A stretch of DNA of 64,000 nucleotides from an uncultured Collinsella sp. (GCA_902470695.1 CABRHH010000005.1:57939-121938); one strand, 5' to 3'; positions 1 to 8,981 are shown, numbered from the stretch's first letter. Made by a program: numbers and translations. Notes: generated by a model not told the origin, from the sequence alone.

Positions 1-453
1 GCGCTCGGGGCCCGCATGGAGGCCGAAAGCCATATGCACCCGCGCGTGGCTGGGCCCGATCCGGAGTTTTTGAATCTCATGCCCGATTACCTGGCGGGGA
101 TCACCTTGCGCGGGCTGGCGGTCATCTGCGCCGACCTCGACGGGCGCCGCGAGACGTTTCTGCTGGAGGCCGAGCACGTGGCGCCGCATCGGGTGCCGCT
201 CGAGCTCACGGTGGCCTCTGTGGACCGCATGACCGCCGCCCACCCGCATACCACCTTCCGCGAGCTGGTGGGTGACGAGACGACGACCGAGCAGCTGGTG
301 GCAACGTTTCTGGCGATTCTGGAGCTTGCGAAGCGCGGCTCGCTCGTCCTGTCGCAAGATGAGAACTTCGGCGCGATCGCGATCGATCGCGTGGCCGGGG
401 ACGCAGCCTACCGCCCCGGCGACGGCACGCTGTTTGAGGAGGAGGATGCATGA
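1..453 (+). CDS. scpA: Segregation and condensation protein A, C-terminal part (left edge truncated)
   Basis: This is the C-terminal 150 residues of a kleisin-type protein; the open frame runs in from base 1, so the N-terminus lies outside the window. ScpA bridges the heads of the SMC dimer and, with ScpB, forms the bacterial condensin that compacts and segregates the chromosome. The call rests on the final winged-helix-like region (TFRELVGDETTTEQLVATFLAILEL, then a KRGSLVLSQDENFGAI stretch) and on the immediately following scpB, whose ATG overlaps the scpA stop by 4 bases. That overlap suggests translational coupling and equal production of two subunits of one complex. The downstream order scpB-rluB-cmk is the common Gram-positive arrangement. 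Confidence is high because of the context, even though the fragment is partial. Confidence 0.88.
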   Translation, partial: ALGARMEAESHMHPRVAGPDPEFLNLMPDYLAGITLRGLAVICADLDGRRETFLLEAEHVAPHRVPLELTVASVDRMTAAHPHTTFRELVGDETTTEQLVATFLAILELAKRGSLVLSQDENFGAIAIDRVAGDAAYRPGDGTLFEEEDA

Positions 454-1259
454 GGGAGCTCGAGAGGCTCGACGATGCGTCGCTGAAAGGCGCGCTCGAG
501 GCCATGCTGCTCGTATCGAGCGACCCGGTGAGCGCCAGCCAGCTTGCCGGCACGCTCAAGGCCACGCCCGGCGAGGTCGCCTCGCTGCTGGCTGAGCTCA
601 AGGTCGAGTACGAAGAGGCTAATCGCGGCTTTCAGCTGCGCGAGGTGGCGGGCGGCTGGCGCCTGTTCACCCACCCGGCCTACCACGACCAGGTCGAGGC
701 GTTCGTGCTGTCCTGGGACACGCAGCGCCTGTCGCAGGCGGCCCTCGAGGCGCTCGCGGTGATCGCCTACCATCAGCCGGTCACGCGTGAGATGGTCAAG
801 GGAATCCGCGGGGTGAACTCCGACGGCGTCATCTCCTCGCTGGTGGACAAGGGCCTGATCCGCGAGGTGGGGCGCGACAGCGAGCGCGGCCAGGCGATTC
901 TGTACGGCACCACCAACGCCTTCCTCGAGAAGTTCGGGCTGCGCTCCACGCGTGATTTGCCCGACCTGGAGCAGTTCGCCCCCGACGAGCAGGCGCGCCA
1001 GTTCATCCGCGAACGCCTGTCGGGCCGCTCGATCTCCTCGACGATCGACGAGGTCGTCGGTGACCTGGACGAGGAGCGTGAGCTGATCGACGATGCGTCC
1101 GCCGACGAGGCGGCGGTACTGGATGGGGACGCCGCGGTGGTGACGGATGCGCTGAGCGGCGCTGCGGCGCCTGCAGCGGCTCCCGCGAATGCGGGCGAGC
1201 CTGCGCTCGAGGCGCCCGCCTTGCTCGCGGACAGCGCGGAAGGGGATGCCGATGAGTGA
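450..1259 (+). CDS. scpB: Segregation and condensation protein B
   Basis: ScpB is the winged-helix dimer that binds ScpA in the SMC-ScpAB condensin. Residues about 10-185 hold the two winged-helix domains, with the family-typical stretches EAMLLVSSDPVSASQLA near the N-terminus, LSQAALEALAVIAYHQPVTR in the middle and DLPDLEQF at the end of the conserved part. The protein is 269 residues; most ScpB proteins are around 190, so the last ~80 residues are an extra acidic and alanine-rich tail with no recognised fold. The start ATG at 450 overlaps the scpA stop (ATGA). The 3' end overlaps rluB by 8 bases, so the three genes are almost certainly cotranscribed. Confidence 0.95.
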   Translation: MRELERLDDASLKGALEAMLLVSSDPVSASQLAGTLKATPGEVASLLAELKVEYEEANRGFQLREVAGGWRLFTHPAYHDQVEAFVLSWDTQRLSQAALEALAVIAYHQPVTREMVKGIRGVNSDGVISSLVDKGLIREVGRDSERGQAILYGTTNAFLEKFGLRSTRDLPDLEQFAPDEQARQFIRERLSGRSISSTIDEVVGDLDEERELIDDASADEAAVLDGDAAVVTDALSGAAAPAAAPANAGEPALEAPALLADSAEGDADE

Positions 1260-2058
1260 GCAGCGCGTGCATCCCGGCGATGCCATGCTCGTCCCCATGC
1301 GCCTGCAGCGCTTCCTGGCGCGCGCCGGTGTGGCGAGTCGCCGCGGCTCGGAGGCTCTGATGAGCGCCGGGCGCGTGCGCGTGAACGGCGAGGTCGCCTC
1401 GGAGCTGGGCTGCAAGGTCGACCCGGCCCGCGACCGCGTGACGGTCGACGGCGTCCCGGTGGCGCTGGGCGCCGGCGCGTCCTACCTGATGCTCAACAAG
1501 CCGGCGGGCGTGCTCACCACGATGAGCGACCCCTACGGGCGGCCGTGCGTGGCCGACCTCGTCGCCTCCGCGCGCATCCCGGGGCTGTTCCCGGTGGGCC
1601 GCCTGGATATGGACACCACGGGACTTCTGCTGTTCACCACCGACGGGGAGCTGGGCCAGCGCCTGCTGCATCCGTCCCACCATGTGTGGAAAACCTATAT
1701 CGCGCAGGTTGACGGGCGTGTGCACGATGAGGAGCTCGAGCCGTTGCGTCGCGGCATCGAGCTGGACGACGGGCCGTGCGCCCCGGCCCGCTGCCGCGTG
1801 CTGGATAATCGTAGCGGCGCCGCGCGTCGGGCTCCTGCAAGTGCCGGGGCACCGGCGGGCACCACGTGCGTGGAGGTGCAGCTGCACGAGGGGCGCAAGA
1901 ACCAGGTGAAGCGCATGCTCTCCCGCATCGGCCACCCGGTCATCGCCCTGCATCGCCCGCGATTCGGCGCGCTGGAGCTGGGCGACCTGGCGCTGGGCGC
2001 CTGGCGTCCGCTCGCCCCCGAAGAGATTGCCACCCTGGACGACGCCTCGTCCCGGTAA
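1252..2058 (+). CDS. rluB: 23S rRNA pseudouridine synthase, RluB/RsuA family
   Basis: A 268-residue RsuA/RluB-type pseudouridine synthase, expected to isomerise a uridine in 23S rRNA during ribosome assembly. An N-terminal S4 RNA-binding domain (about residues 10-60, starting MRLQRFLARAGVASRRGSE) is followed by the catalytic domain with the GRLDMDTTGLLLFTTDGEL motif, whose first Asp is the catalytic residue, and by a late EGRKNQVKRML motif typical of the family. I chose ATG 1252 because GGAAGGGG lies six bases upstream; ATG 1246 is the alternative, and an in-frame ATG at 1189 would overlap scpB by about 70 bases. RluB specificity (rather than RsuA or RluF) is inferred from the scpAB neighbourhood, not from diagnostic residues. 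Confidence 0.9.
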   Translation: MSEQRVHPGDAMLVPMRLQRFLARAGVASRRGSEALMSAGRVRVNGEVASELGCKVDPARDRVTVDGVPVALGAGASYLMLNKPAGVLTTMSDPYGRPCVADLVASARIPGLFPVGRLDMDTTGLLLFTTDGELGQRLLHPSHHVWKTYIAQVDGRVHDEELEPLRRGIELDDGPCAPARCRVLDNRSGAARRAPASAGAPAGTTCVEVQLHEGRKNQVKRMLSRIGHPVIALHRPRFGALELGDLALGAWRPLAPEEIATLDDASSR

Positions 2059-2069
2059 GGAGGATTTCC

Positions 2070-2750
2070 ATGATCGTTGCCATCGACGGGCCCGCCGGTT
2101 CGGGCAAGTCCACCATCGCGCGTGAGATCGCGGCGCGCCTCGGCTTCTCGAAGCTCGACACCGGCGCCATGTACCGCTGCGTGGCTTTGGCCGCGCTCGA
2201 GCGCGGTGTCGCGCCCGACGACGCGCCCGCCGTCGGCGCGCTCGCCCGCGCGCTCAGCATCGAGTTCGGCGCGGAGCGTGCGGGCAACGTCGCGGTGTAC
2301 CTTGACGGACGCGACGTGAGCGATGCGATTCGCACCCCGGCGGTCGACCGCGCCGTGTCGGCCGTGGCGGCCAACCCCGCCGTGCGCGTGGCCATGCTCG
2401 CACCGCAGCGCGCCTTCGCGCAGGGCCGCGACGTGGTGGCGGAGGGGCGTGACATCGGCTCGGTGGTGTTTCCCGCCGCCGAGCTCAAGGTGTTCCTGAC
2501 CGCCGATCCGCGCGAGCGGGCGCGCCGCCGCGTCCTGCAGCGCCATGCGGGCAAGGACGTGGACCCCGCCGTGCTCGAGGCCGAGATCGCCCAGACCCTG
2601 TCCGACATCGAGCGGCGCGATGCGGCCGATGCGGGCCGCGCCGCCGCGCCGCTGGTGTGCCCGCCCGATGCCGTCCGCATCGATTCGACCGCCAGCACCA
2701 TCGACCAGATCGTCGACCAGGTTTCCGCGCTGGTTGCCGACCGCCGTTAG
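2070..2750 (+). CDS. cmk: Cytidylate kinase
   Basis: CMP/dCMP kinase, which phosphorylates CMP using ATP in pyrimidine nucleotide salvage and recycling. The 226-residue protein begins MIVAIDGPAGSGKSTIA, a Walker A P-loop, followed by KLDTGAMYR, which contributes to nucleotide monophosphate binding. It also has VVAEGRDIGSVVFP, the family's substrate-binding Asp/Arg motif, and an Arg-rich lid (DPRERARRRVLQR). The start ATG follows TAAGGAGG by seven bases; longer in-frame starts upstream would run through rluB and lack a ribosome binding site. It sits in a tight run with rluB upstream and plsC ten bases downstream. The cmk-plsC-ispH order is familiar from Clostridia. Confidence 0.97.
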   Translation: MIVAIDGPAGSGKSTIAREIAARLGFSKLDTGAMYRCVALAALERGVAPDDAPAVGALARALSIEFGAERAGNVAVYLDGRDVSDAIRTPAVDRAVSAVAANPAVRVAMLAPQRAFAQGRDVVAEGRDIGSVVFPAAELKVFLTADPRERARRRVLQRHAGKDVDPAVLEAEIAQTLSDIERRDAADAGRAAAPLVCPPDAVRIDSTASTIDQIVDQVSALVADRR

Positions 2751-2760
2751 GAGACGCCCC

Positions 2761-3486
2761 ATGCGCCTGTTTTCCGCCACCGCCGACGAGTACTATGCGC
2801 ATGCGACCTGGGAGTACCCGCTGCCCATCCGCGCCCTGTTCCGCTTCGTCGCCCTCGTGCTGCTTGCCTTTTCCCGCGTGATGTGGCGCGCCCGCCTGGA
2901 GAACGCGCAGGCGCTGCTGGCGGGAGGCTCCACCGGCTCGGTCATCATCTGCAACCACACCTCCATGGCCGAGGTGGTGGCCATCTGGTCGACCCTGCGT
3001 TGCGCGGGCCGCTCGCCGCGCCCCATCGCCAAATCCGAGTTCTACACGAACTCCCTGGTGGCATGGGCGTTTTCGCGCGCCGGGGCGATCCCGGTGGCCC
3101 GCGGCACGGCCGACCTCAAAACCGTGCGCGCCGCCCAGCATGCGCTGCAGCGCGGCGAGGACATCTTGATCTTCCCCGAGGGCACCCGCGTGCGCACCGA
3201 CGACCAGCCCGTCACCATCCACGGCGGCTTCGCGCTGATGGCCTCGATGGCCAAGGCGCCGGTGGCTCCCATGGCGGTGTGCGGCTTTCGCGACGTGACG
3301 CCGGCCGGCAAGCGCCTGATGCGCCCCGTGCGCTGCTGGATGCGCGCCGGCGAGCCCGTGGACGCCGTTGCCGCTCCGGCCGGGCTCAAGCGCGGCGAGC
3401 GCCTGCAGTGGGTGGAGGACGAGGCCGTGAGGCGCATGTACGCCCTGCGCGACGAGCTGCGCGCCGAGCATCCGGGGAGGTTCTAG
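2761..3486 (+). CDS. plsC: 1-acyl-sn-glycerol-3-phosphate acyltransferase (PlsC family)
   Basis: This enzyme adds the second acyl chain to lysophosphatidic acid, giving phosphatidic acid at the inner membrane face. The 241-residue protein has a hydrophobic N-terminal segment (about residues 20-40, IRALFRFVALVLLAFSRVMW) and then the acyltransferase fold. Motif I reads NHTSMAEV, so the usual HX4D is HX4E here, a conservative but uncommon change. Motif III is intact as FPEGTR (near residue 140). PlsY and GpsA, which supply the substrate, are encoded at 11.5-13.2 kb of this window. Paralogues of PlsC can act on other lipids, so the exact acceptor is an inference. Confidence 0.9.
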   Translation: MRLFSATADEYYAHATWEYPLPIRALFRFVALVLLAFSRVMWRARLENAQALLAGGSTGSVIICNHTSMAEVVAIWSTLRCAGRSPRPIAKSEFYTNSLVAWAFSRAGAIPVARGTADLKTVRAAQHALQRGEDILIFPEGTRVRTDDQPVTIHGGFALMASMAKAPVAPMAVCGFRDVTPAGKRLMRPVRCWMRAGEPVDAVAAPAGLKRGERLQWVEDEAVRRMYALRDELRAEHPGRF

Positions 3487-3487
3487 C

Positions 3488-4345
3488 ATGGATGCACCGG
3501 TTATCGAGATCGCCGCGCATGCCGGGGTGTGCTACGGCGTCGAGCGGGCGCTCGCCATGGCGCTCGATGCCGCCGCATCCGCCGCGGACGGGCGCGCCGT
3601 GAGCACCTTGGGCCCCCTTATCCACAACCCGCTCGTCGTACGCGAGCTGGCGGAGCGCGGCGTCGTGGCGGCGCCGACTGCGCAGGAGGCTGCGCCTGGC
3701 ACCCTCGTCATCCGCGCGCACGGCGTGACGCCCGCCGCGATCGAGGACGCGCGCGAGCGCGGGCTCGCCGTGCTCGACGCCACCTGCCCGTATGTGAAGA
3801 AGGTCCACGCGGCCGCCGAGCGGCTGGTCCGCGAGGGATTCCAGCTGCTGGTGATCGGGGAGAGCGGGCACCCCGAGGTCGAGGGGATCTTGGGCCATGC
3901 CGCCGGCGCTGCCCGCGTGATCGCGTCTGCCGCCGACCTGGACGGCATCGAGCTGGCACGGCGGGTGGGCGTGGTCGTGCAGACCACGCAGACCGCCGCC
4001 GTCCTGTCCGAGGTTGCAGCCGCGTTGGCGCCGCGCGTGGGCGAGCTGCGCGTGGTCAACACCATCTGCGCCGCCACGCAGGAGCGCCAGGACAGCGCCG
4101 CCGAGCTCGCTGCCCGCGCCGACGTCATGCTGGTGGTGGGCGGCCGCAACTCGGGCAACACGCGCCGCCTCGCCGAGATCTGCCGCGCCCGCTGCGCGGC
4201 CACCCATCACATCGAGGACGCCGCCGAGATCGAGCCCTCCTGGTTCGCCGGTGCGCGCCTGGTGGGCGTCACCGCCGGTGCCTCCACGCCGGCTGCCCAT
4301 ATCGAGCGCGCCCGCCGCGCGGTGGCGGCGCTTGCGGGGGCATGA
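3488..4345 (+). CDS. ispH: 4-hydroxy-3-methylbut-2-enyl diphosphate reductase
   Basis: IspH (LytB) is the last enzyme of the MEP isoprenoid pathway: it reduces HMBPP to IPP and DMAPP using a [4Fe-4S] cluster. The three conserved cluster cysteines are visible in HAGVCYGVERA (near residue 14), LDATCPYVKK (near 100) and VNTICAATQERQ (near 200). The conserved substrate-binding motifs GPLIHN, RAHGV and the late GGRNSGNT are also present. At 285 residues it has normal length and no RpsA fusion, unlike many Clostridia. It starts one base after the plsC stop and its stop overlaps the next start (ATGA), so cotranscription is likely. Confidence 0.97.
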   Translation: MDAPVIEIAAHAGVCYGVERALAMALDAAASAADGRAVSTLGPLIHNPLVVRELAERGVVAAPTAQEAAPGTLVIRAHGVTPAAIEDARERGLAVLDATCPYVKKVHAAAERLVREGFQLLVIGESGHPEVEGILGHAAGAARVIASAADLDGIELARRVGVVVQTTQTAAVLSEVAAALAPRVGELRVVNTICAATQERQDSAAELAARADVMLVVGGRNSGNTRRLAEICRARCAATHHIEDAAEIEPSWFAGARLVGVTAGASTPAAHIERARRAVAALAGA

Positions 4346-5748
4346 TGGACGCCGCCCCCACTGTTGCCTCCTACGCACAGGCCCCCGTCTCCTACGCGCC
4401 CTCGCACGTCGTTGAAGGGGAGGGCGGCCTGGTTGTCGCCGTGGCACCCGAATCGCCTGCCGACGACGTGGGCATCGAGCCGGGCATGCGCATCCTGACG
4501 GTTGCCGGCAAGCCGCTCACCGATATGATCGTGTGGCTGTGGGAGGCCGCCGACGACGAGGTCGAGATCGAGGTGTACGATCCGCGCGACAACACGGTGA
4601 CGCCGGTGGTGCTCGAGCGCTTCGGGGGCGAGGAGTGGGGCCTGGAGTTCGACGGGGCGGTGTTCGACGGGATGCGCACCTGCGTGAACGCCTGCGTGTT
4701 CTGCTTCATGACCATGCTGCCGCGCGAGAGCCGCCGCTCGCTGTCCATCCGCGATGACGACTACCGGCTGAGCTTTCTGCAGGGCAATTTCGTCACCCTG
4801 ACCAACATGACGGACGCCGAGGTGGACGATGCGGTCGACAAGATGCTGTCGCCCATGAACGTGTCGCTGCACGCGATCACGCCCGAGGTGCGGCGTCGCC
4901 TGATCGGCCGGCATGCCGCGCGCGGCATCGAGGTGCTCGAGCGCCTGCTTGCCGCCGGGATCGAGATCCATGCGCAGATCGTGCTGTGCCCGGGCCTGAA
5001 CGACGGGGACGAGCTGGCTGCCACGCTGTCCTACGTGGAGGCGCATCCGGGCATCACGAGCCTGGCCATCGTGCCGCTGGGGTTCACCAAGCACCAGAAG
5101 CGCTTCACGACGTCGTATTCCGATGATGTCGAGGCCTCGCGGGCGGTGGTGCACTTGATTGAGCCCTTCCAGCGCCGAGCGCGCGCCGAGCGCGGCCATA
5201 CGGTGTTCCAGCTCGCCGATGAGTTCTACATCGACGCTGCGATGGAGGTCCCTCCTGCCGAGACCTACGATGGATTCCCGCAGTTCTACGATGGCATCGG
5301 CATGCTGCGGACGTTTCTTGACGAGGTGGCGCGCCTGCGCATTGAGCGTGCGTCGGACATCGCGCGCCTGGTCGACGTGCTGGATGCCCGCGGTTTGGAG
5401 CTCATGGCTGTGTGCGGCGAGGCGGCCGTCACGACTTTCGGCGCCTTCTGCAACCTGTTCGGCTCGAGCGCACGCCCGCATGCGATCAACAACGAGTACT
5501 TCGGCGGCAACGTGAACGTCACCGGACTCATCTGCGCCTGCGACCTGCTGGCCCAGCTGCCGCGCGAGCTTGCCGGTACGCTCGTGCTGCTGCCTGAGGT
5601 GATGTTCAACCATGACGGTCTCACGCTCGATGGCGATACGCGCGCCCATGTGGAGGCGGAGGTTGCCGCGCGCGGCGGCATCGTGGCGTGCTCGGTTCCC
5701 GCGCCGTCCCGGATGCTCGCCGCCTGCCTGGCCGCCCTGGTGGGCTAA
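4342..5748 (+). CDS. DUF512 PDZ/radical SAM protein
   Basis: A 468-residue protein of the DUF512 family with an N-terminal PDZ-like domain (about residues 30-85, GLVVAVAPESPADDVGIEPGMRI) followed by a radical SAM-like region containing CVNACVFC, a CX3CX2C cluster motif near residue 115. The C-terminal third carries the DUF512 domain (GEAAVTTFGAF, FGGNVNVTGLICACDLL). Its reaction is unknown. In many Clostridia this gene directly precedes der, plsY and gpsA; here those three genes do follow, but only after a 4.4-kb insertion. The start is ATG 4342, overlapping the ispH stop by four bases. Four bases after its stop begins the left copy of the 42-bp repeat that bounds the island. Confidence 0.88.
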   Translation: MMDAAPTVASYAQAPVSYAPSHVVEGEGGLVVAVAPESPADDVGIEPGMRILTVAGKPLTDMIVWLWEAADDEVEIEVYDPRDNTVTPVVLERFGGEEWGLEFDGAVFDGMRTCVNACVFCFMTMLPRESRRSLSIRDDDYRLSFLQGNFVTLTNMTDAEVDDAVDKMLSPMNVSLHAITPEVRRRLIGRHAARGIEVLERLLAAGIEIHAQIVLCPGLNDGDELAATLSYVEAHPGITSLAIVPLGFTKHQKRFTTSYSDDVEASRAVVHLIEPFQRRARAERGHTVFQLADEFYIDAAMEVPPAETYDGFPQFYDGIGMLRTFLDEVARLRIERASDIARLVDVLDARGLELMAVCGEAAVTTFGAFCNLFGSSARPHAINNEYFGGNVNVTGLICACDLLAQLPRELAGTLVLLPEVMFNHDGLTLDGDTRAHVEAEVAARGGIVACSVPAPSRMLAACLAALVG

Positions 5749-5752
5749 TCCG

Positions 5753-5794
5753 CCGAGCGGCTGGCACGCGCGAACGCGGCGCTCGAGAAGGCGC
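5753..5794 (+). repeat. 42-bp direct repeat, left copy, bounding the accessory island
   Basis: This segment matches 9979-10020 in 41 of 42 positions; the only difference is G at 5781 against A at 10007. Identity stops abruptly on both sides. In the right copy the sequence encodes ERLARANAALEKA near the C-terminus of a lipoprotein. In the left copy the same frame is open but follows directly after the DUF512 stop codon, so it is a fragment and not a gene. It could be a remnant of an earlier copy of the lipoprotein gene, or the duplicated junction of whatever brought in the island. Confidence 0.9.
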
Positions 5795-5878
5795 GGACCT
5801 TTGGCAGTTTTCCATTTGAGTTGCTTTAGCCCCTCAATTTGTGCGCTTTGTGTCGTTGTTTCTCAATCGGCAAGTGGG

Positions 5879-5907
5879 TCAATCATCTAACCTGCCTTGC
5901 CTATAAT
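5879..5907 (+). promoter_or_regulatory. Putative promoter of the YbfG-like gene
   Basis: A perfect TATAAT lies at 5902-5907, about 70 bases before the chosen start. The best -35 candidate (TCAATC, 5879-5884, 17-base spacer) is poor. A promoter here fits, because the island genes follow a 227-base AT-richer gap with no gene. The rest of the gap (5795-5975) holds nothing else I recognise. Confidence 0.5.
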
Positions 5908-5975
5908 CGAGACAGCTTCAAAGGGTTGCAGACATTCGAATGTCCATTGGTATCTCATGTATGAAAGGGGCCGGT

Positions 5976-8354
5976 ATGGACGCGATGGTGTTAGAAACTC
6001 AAAGATGGCTCAACCACGAGTATTCAGATGTACAGGGCTGGGTCTCGCTAAAGGAAGATGGAATAACTGGCTGGGGTACCATTGGGGCCCTGACACGTGC
6101 CCTGCAACACGAGCTCGGGATTGCAACGCTATCGTCTAATTTCGGTGAAACCACCTCTCGTGAGTTTACCTCGCAGATCGGTGTAATAGATTCTTCAGCA
6201 AATGTAAACCAGAACGTTTTGAGGATTTTGTCAGGCAGTCTATGGTGCAAAGGGTATCCTGCCGCAGGTTTTAATGGAACGATCTCTTTTGAGGCGCTTT
6301 CTGGCTCGATTGGGAGGGTCTGTACTGATTTGGGGATTGCCCAAACGGGTGTTAACGTGAAGCTGATGAAATCGCTTCTCTCAATGGATGCTTACGTTAT
6401 CCCTTCTGGCAGTCGTGGAAGTGGGGAGGTTAGAGAGTTTCAGCAATGGCTCAACGGAATGTATTCAGGTCGCAAGAACTTTGCATTGATTCCATGTGAC
6501 GGGATTCCGCAGCGAAACATGCTGACCGGAGTTTTCTATGCGATTCAGTTTGAAATAGGAATGGATGACGAGACTGCCAACGGATATTTTGGTCCGGGGA
6601 CAAAGGAGGGCCTACGGACGCGCGCTACCGTACAGCTTGGCAGTGTTGACAATTCTAAGAATTTCGTGCACTTGTGTCAGGGGTCCCTCAGGCTCAACGG
6701 TTACCAAGCTTCATTTGACGGAGTATTCGGATCGTCGACCCAAGCCCTAGTGCGTAGCTTTCAGTCCGATATGCAGTTGGAATCGGATGGGGTTTGTGGC
6801 TACGGCACATGGTGCGCGATGCTCGTTTCCTGCGGTGATGAAACCCGATCTACAGCAGGCTTTGATACGAATAAGCAGTTGACGCTTGAAGACTACAATG
6901 CTGCGAAGGCTGCTGGGTATTCATATGTCGGTCGATACACAGTGGGTGCAGGGAAGTTCATATCGTCTAACGAACTGGCTTCGATGAAGCAAGCAGGAAT
7001 GTTGCTGTTCCCGATTCATCAGCGTTTTAATAATTCCGTATCTGAAATGACGGAAGAAAACGGCTTAGCTCAAGGTATCGAGGCGGTCGAGAGGGCTCGA
7101 GCTTTGGGGCTTCCGAATGGGTCAATACTGTTTTTCTGCGTTGACTTTGACCCGACTGATGATGAAGTGAGCGGCCCGGTCTCACGCTTTTTTAAAGCGG
7201 TCCATGATTCGGTTACCGAAATACCGAACTGGACATTCGAAATTGGTGTATACGGTACCAGAAATGTGTGCGAATCGATTATTTCGAAGGGGTTCGCTTC
7301 TACTGCATTCGTTGCTGGGATGTCCTGGGGTTGGTCGGGCAACATGGGGTTCCCTATGCCGAAGAAATGGTCCTATAACCAGATTGCTGGTTCAACCCTA
7401 ACAAGCGGATCGAAGGTCATTGATATTGATAAGGTGGTTGTTTCGAGTAAGGCGACGAGTGTATCCCTGTCAGATGTGACGGTGCCCCCTACGACCCAGA
7501 AAGGCGAAGCTCCGACTGCCACAGGGTTTGATATGTTGTTTGAGTGGGTGGTGAGAGCGGAGGTTGCTTCAGAGCGCGCTGGCATCGCACAACCGCAGCT
7601 TGCTGAGGTTGTGCTGGGTTTTTTGAGAAAGCCAACATACTGGAGCGAGGATTTGAAAACCTCACTTCTGTGGCAAGCGTATACTCCCGAAGCTCTGATT
7701 CCTCAGAGGGCTGGTGCGGAACAGCTCATGTCGGCGATTGATACAACGAAGGACGTCCAGAAAGAGGCGGAAACGGGGAGCGCCTCATATCACGACTATC
7801 CGCATCTTGCTGCCTCGACCCTTGGGTATCTCTGCCATCCCGAGCAGGGGTCTGTTCCCGTAGGGAATGTTTTTTCGCTTGGCGATTTGGGTGCTTGGGA
7901 GCTGGACCTCATTACGCTGTGGCGTGACTATTTGAATAGCGGGGCCGCCGATCTCCGTACCTATATGAGAAGGAAGTTTGCTGCTCTACCCGCAGGAGAT
8001 TCATCGATGTCTTTCGCTGATACGATAGCGGACGCAGATGCATATATGATTGCAAGCGAGCTGCTTCGTGACCGGTCGAGGCGTCTATCAACTGTTCTGC
8101 GCACTCTGTATAAACAGGATTCAGTTGATAGGTTTGCAGCTTTTTATGCAATGCGTTTTCAGGGGTCAAAAGACGTTTTTTCTGAGGTTTTGAGACATTA
8201 CACAAGTCCTGAATACTACCAAGTTCTTGAGTCTATTTTCGGAACGGTGATAGATTTCGCCTTTAACATTCCCAGGCGCCCAACTGAAAGCGAGTTGTCT
8301 GTCATTGCAGATGTTGTCTACGAATCGGCGCATGGTGGTCTGTCTGTGTATTAA
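5976..8354 (+). CDS. YbfG-like protein: peptidoglycan-binding repeats plus DUF1906 glycoside-hydrolase-like domain
   Basis: A 792-residue protein resembling Bacillus YbfG. Up to three PG_binding_1-like segments lie in residues 1-285 (examples: VLETQRWLNHEY, FQQWLNGMY, LNGYQASFDGVFGSSTQALVRSFQ). A DUF1906 (Rv2525c-like, GH25-related TIM barrel) domain covers about 296-500 (AAGYSYVGRYT, LFFCVDFD, GVYGT, YNQIAG, DIDKVV). The last ~280 residues are a helical domain I cannot name. There is no signal peptide or membrane segment, so export, if any, must use another route. ATG 5976 was chosen because AAAGGGG precedes it by five bases and MDAMVLETQRWLN is a natural start of a binding repeat; ATG 5940 is the alternative. 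Base composition is much lower in GC than neighbours (a sampled line, 7861-7920, is 50% GC), which points to transfer. Cell-wall binding or remodelling is inferred. Confidence 0.75.
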   Translation: MDAMVLETQRWLNHEYSDVQGWVSLKEDGITGWGTIGALTRALQHELGIATLSSNFGETTSREFTSQIGVIDSSANVNQNVLRILSGSLWCKGYPAAGFNGTISFEALSGSIGRVCTDLGIAQTGVNVKLMKSLLSMDAYVIPSGSRGSGEVREFQQWLNGMYSGRKNFALIPCDGIPQRNMLTGVFYAIQFEIGMDDETANGYFGPGTKEGLRTRATVQLGSVDNSKNFVHLCQGSLRLNGYQASFDGVFGSSTQALVRSFQSDMQLESDGVCGYGTWCAMLVSCGDETRSTAGFDTNKQLTLEDYNAAKAAGYSYVGRYTVGAGKFISSNELASMKQAGMLLFPIHQRFNNSVSEMTEENGLAQGIEAVERARALGLPNGSILFFCVDFDPTDDEVSGPVSRFFKAVHDSVTEIPNWTFEIGVYGTRNVCESIISKGFASTAFVAGMSWGWSGNMGFPMPKKWSYNQIAGSTLTSGSKVIDIDKVVVSSKATSVSLSDVTVPPTTQKGEAPTATGFDMLFEWVVRAEVASERAGIAQPQLAEVVLGFLRKPTYWSEDLKTSLLWQAYTPEALIPQRAGAEQLMSAIDTTKDVQKEAETGSASYHDYPHLAASTLGYLCHPEQGSVPVGNVFSLGDLGAWELDLITLWRDYLNSGAADLRTYMRRKFAALPAGDSSMSFADTIADADAYMIASELLRDRSRRLSTVLRTLYKQDSVDRFAAFYAMRFQGSKDVFSEVLRHYTSPEYYQVLESIFGTVIDFAFNIPRRPTESELSVIADVVYESAHGGLSVY

Positions 8355-8435
8355 CTGATGGTTTCCATCATCCCAAAAGCAGGATGACGGTTGCTTGCAT
8401 CAGTTGATGCCTTCGTCTCGTTGAGGAGGTGACAT

Positions 8436-8981
8436 ATGGCTTCAAGGCGAATCCCTGTTGTTGCGATTCGTATGAAACGGATATCAACCTGGTTGCATAC
8501 CGTTGCTATTTCGATTTTTATCGCCGTTTCGATACCTATTGCGGTTCGTGTTGCGTTCGGTGGATACGTGAGGTTCCAAAAACACACGATGCCACTGCTA
8601 TTCGGTTTGCTCAGCTGCGCATGCGGCCTGATCGCTGAATCGCGACGGTTGGATGGGCTGAAGCACCGGCTCGTTTCTCTGGTGGCGGTCATATTTCTTA
8701 CCGTGTCCCTTACGTACGTAACGTTTAACAGGCACGAAGAGTACGTGGTCACAAAAGGGACGACTACCTATATCGCAGAAGTTGCGTTCTCATTCAATGA
8801 TGACGATGACACCATCAAGCTTTTTCGTCCCGTATGGATGTTGTTCCAAGAAAAAGACCCCGTCGCTTCAGTCAAAGCAATTTCACTGCCGAACCGTGCG
8901 AGCATCCATACCGAAGACCGGCATGAGGTCGTTCGCTCAATCGAAGAGAATATCGAAAGGTTCAATTGGTGCGGCGGATAG
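8436..8981 (+). CDS. Small membrane protein of unknown function
   Basis: A 181-residue protein I do not recognise. It begins with a basic stretch and has three likely membrane segments, at about residues 19-41 (WLHTVAISIFIAVSIPIAVRV), 50-66 and 76-97. A hydrophilic C-terminal half follows, containing an acidic FNDDDDTIK patch. The start ATG has a very strong ribosome binding site (GAGGAGGT, eight bases upstream), which argues that this is a real, well translated gene. It lies 81 bases after the YbfG-like gene and shares its lower GC, so it may be its partner, for example as an anchor or export helper; that is only a guess from context. Confidence 0.6.
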   Translation: MASRRIPVVAIRMKRISTWLHTVAISIFIAVSIPIAVRVAFGGYVRFQKHTMPLLFGLLSCACGLIAESRRLDGLKHRLVSLVAVIFLTVSLTYVTFNRHEEYVVTKGTTTYIAEVAFSFNDDDDTIKLFRPVWMLFQEKDPVASVKAISLPNRASIHTEDRHEVVRSIEENIERFNWCGG

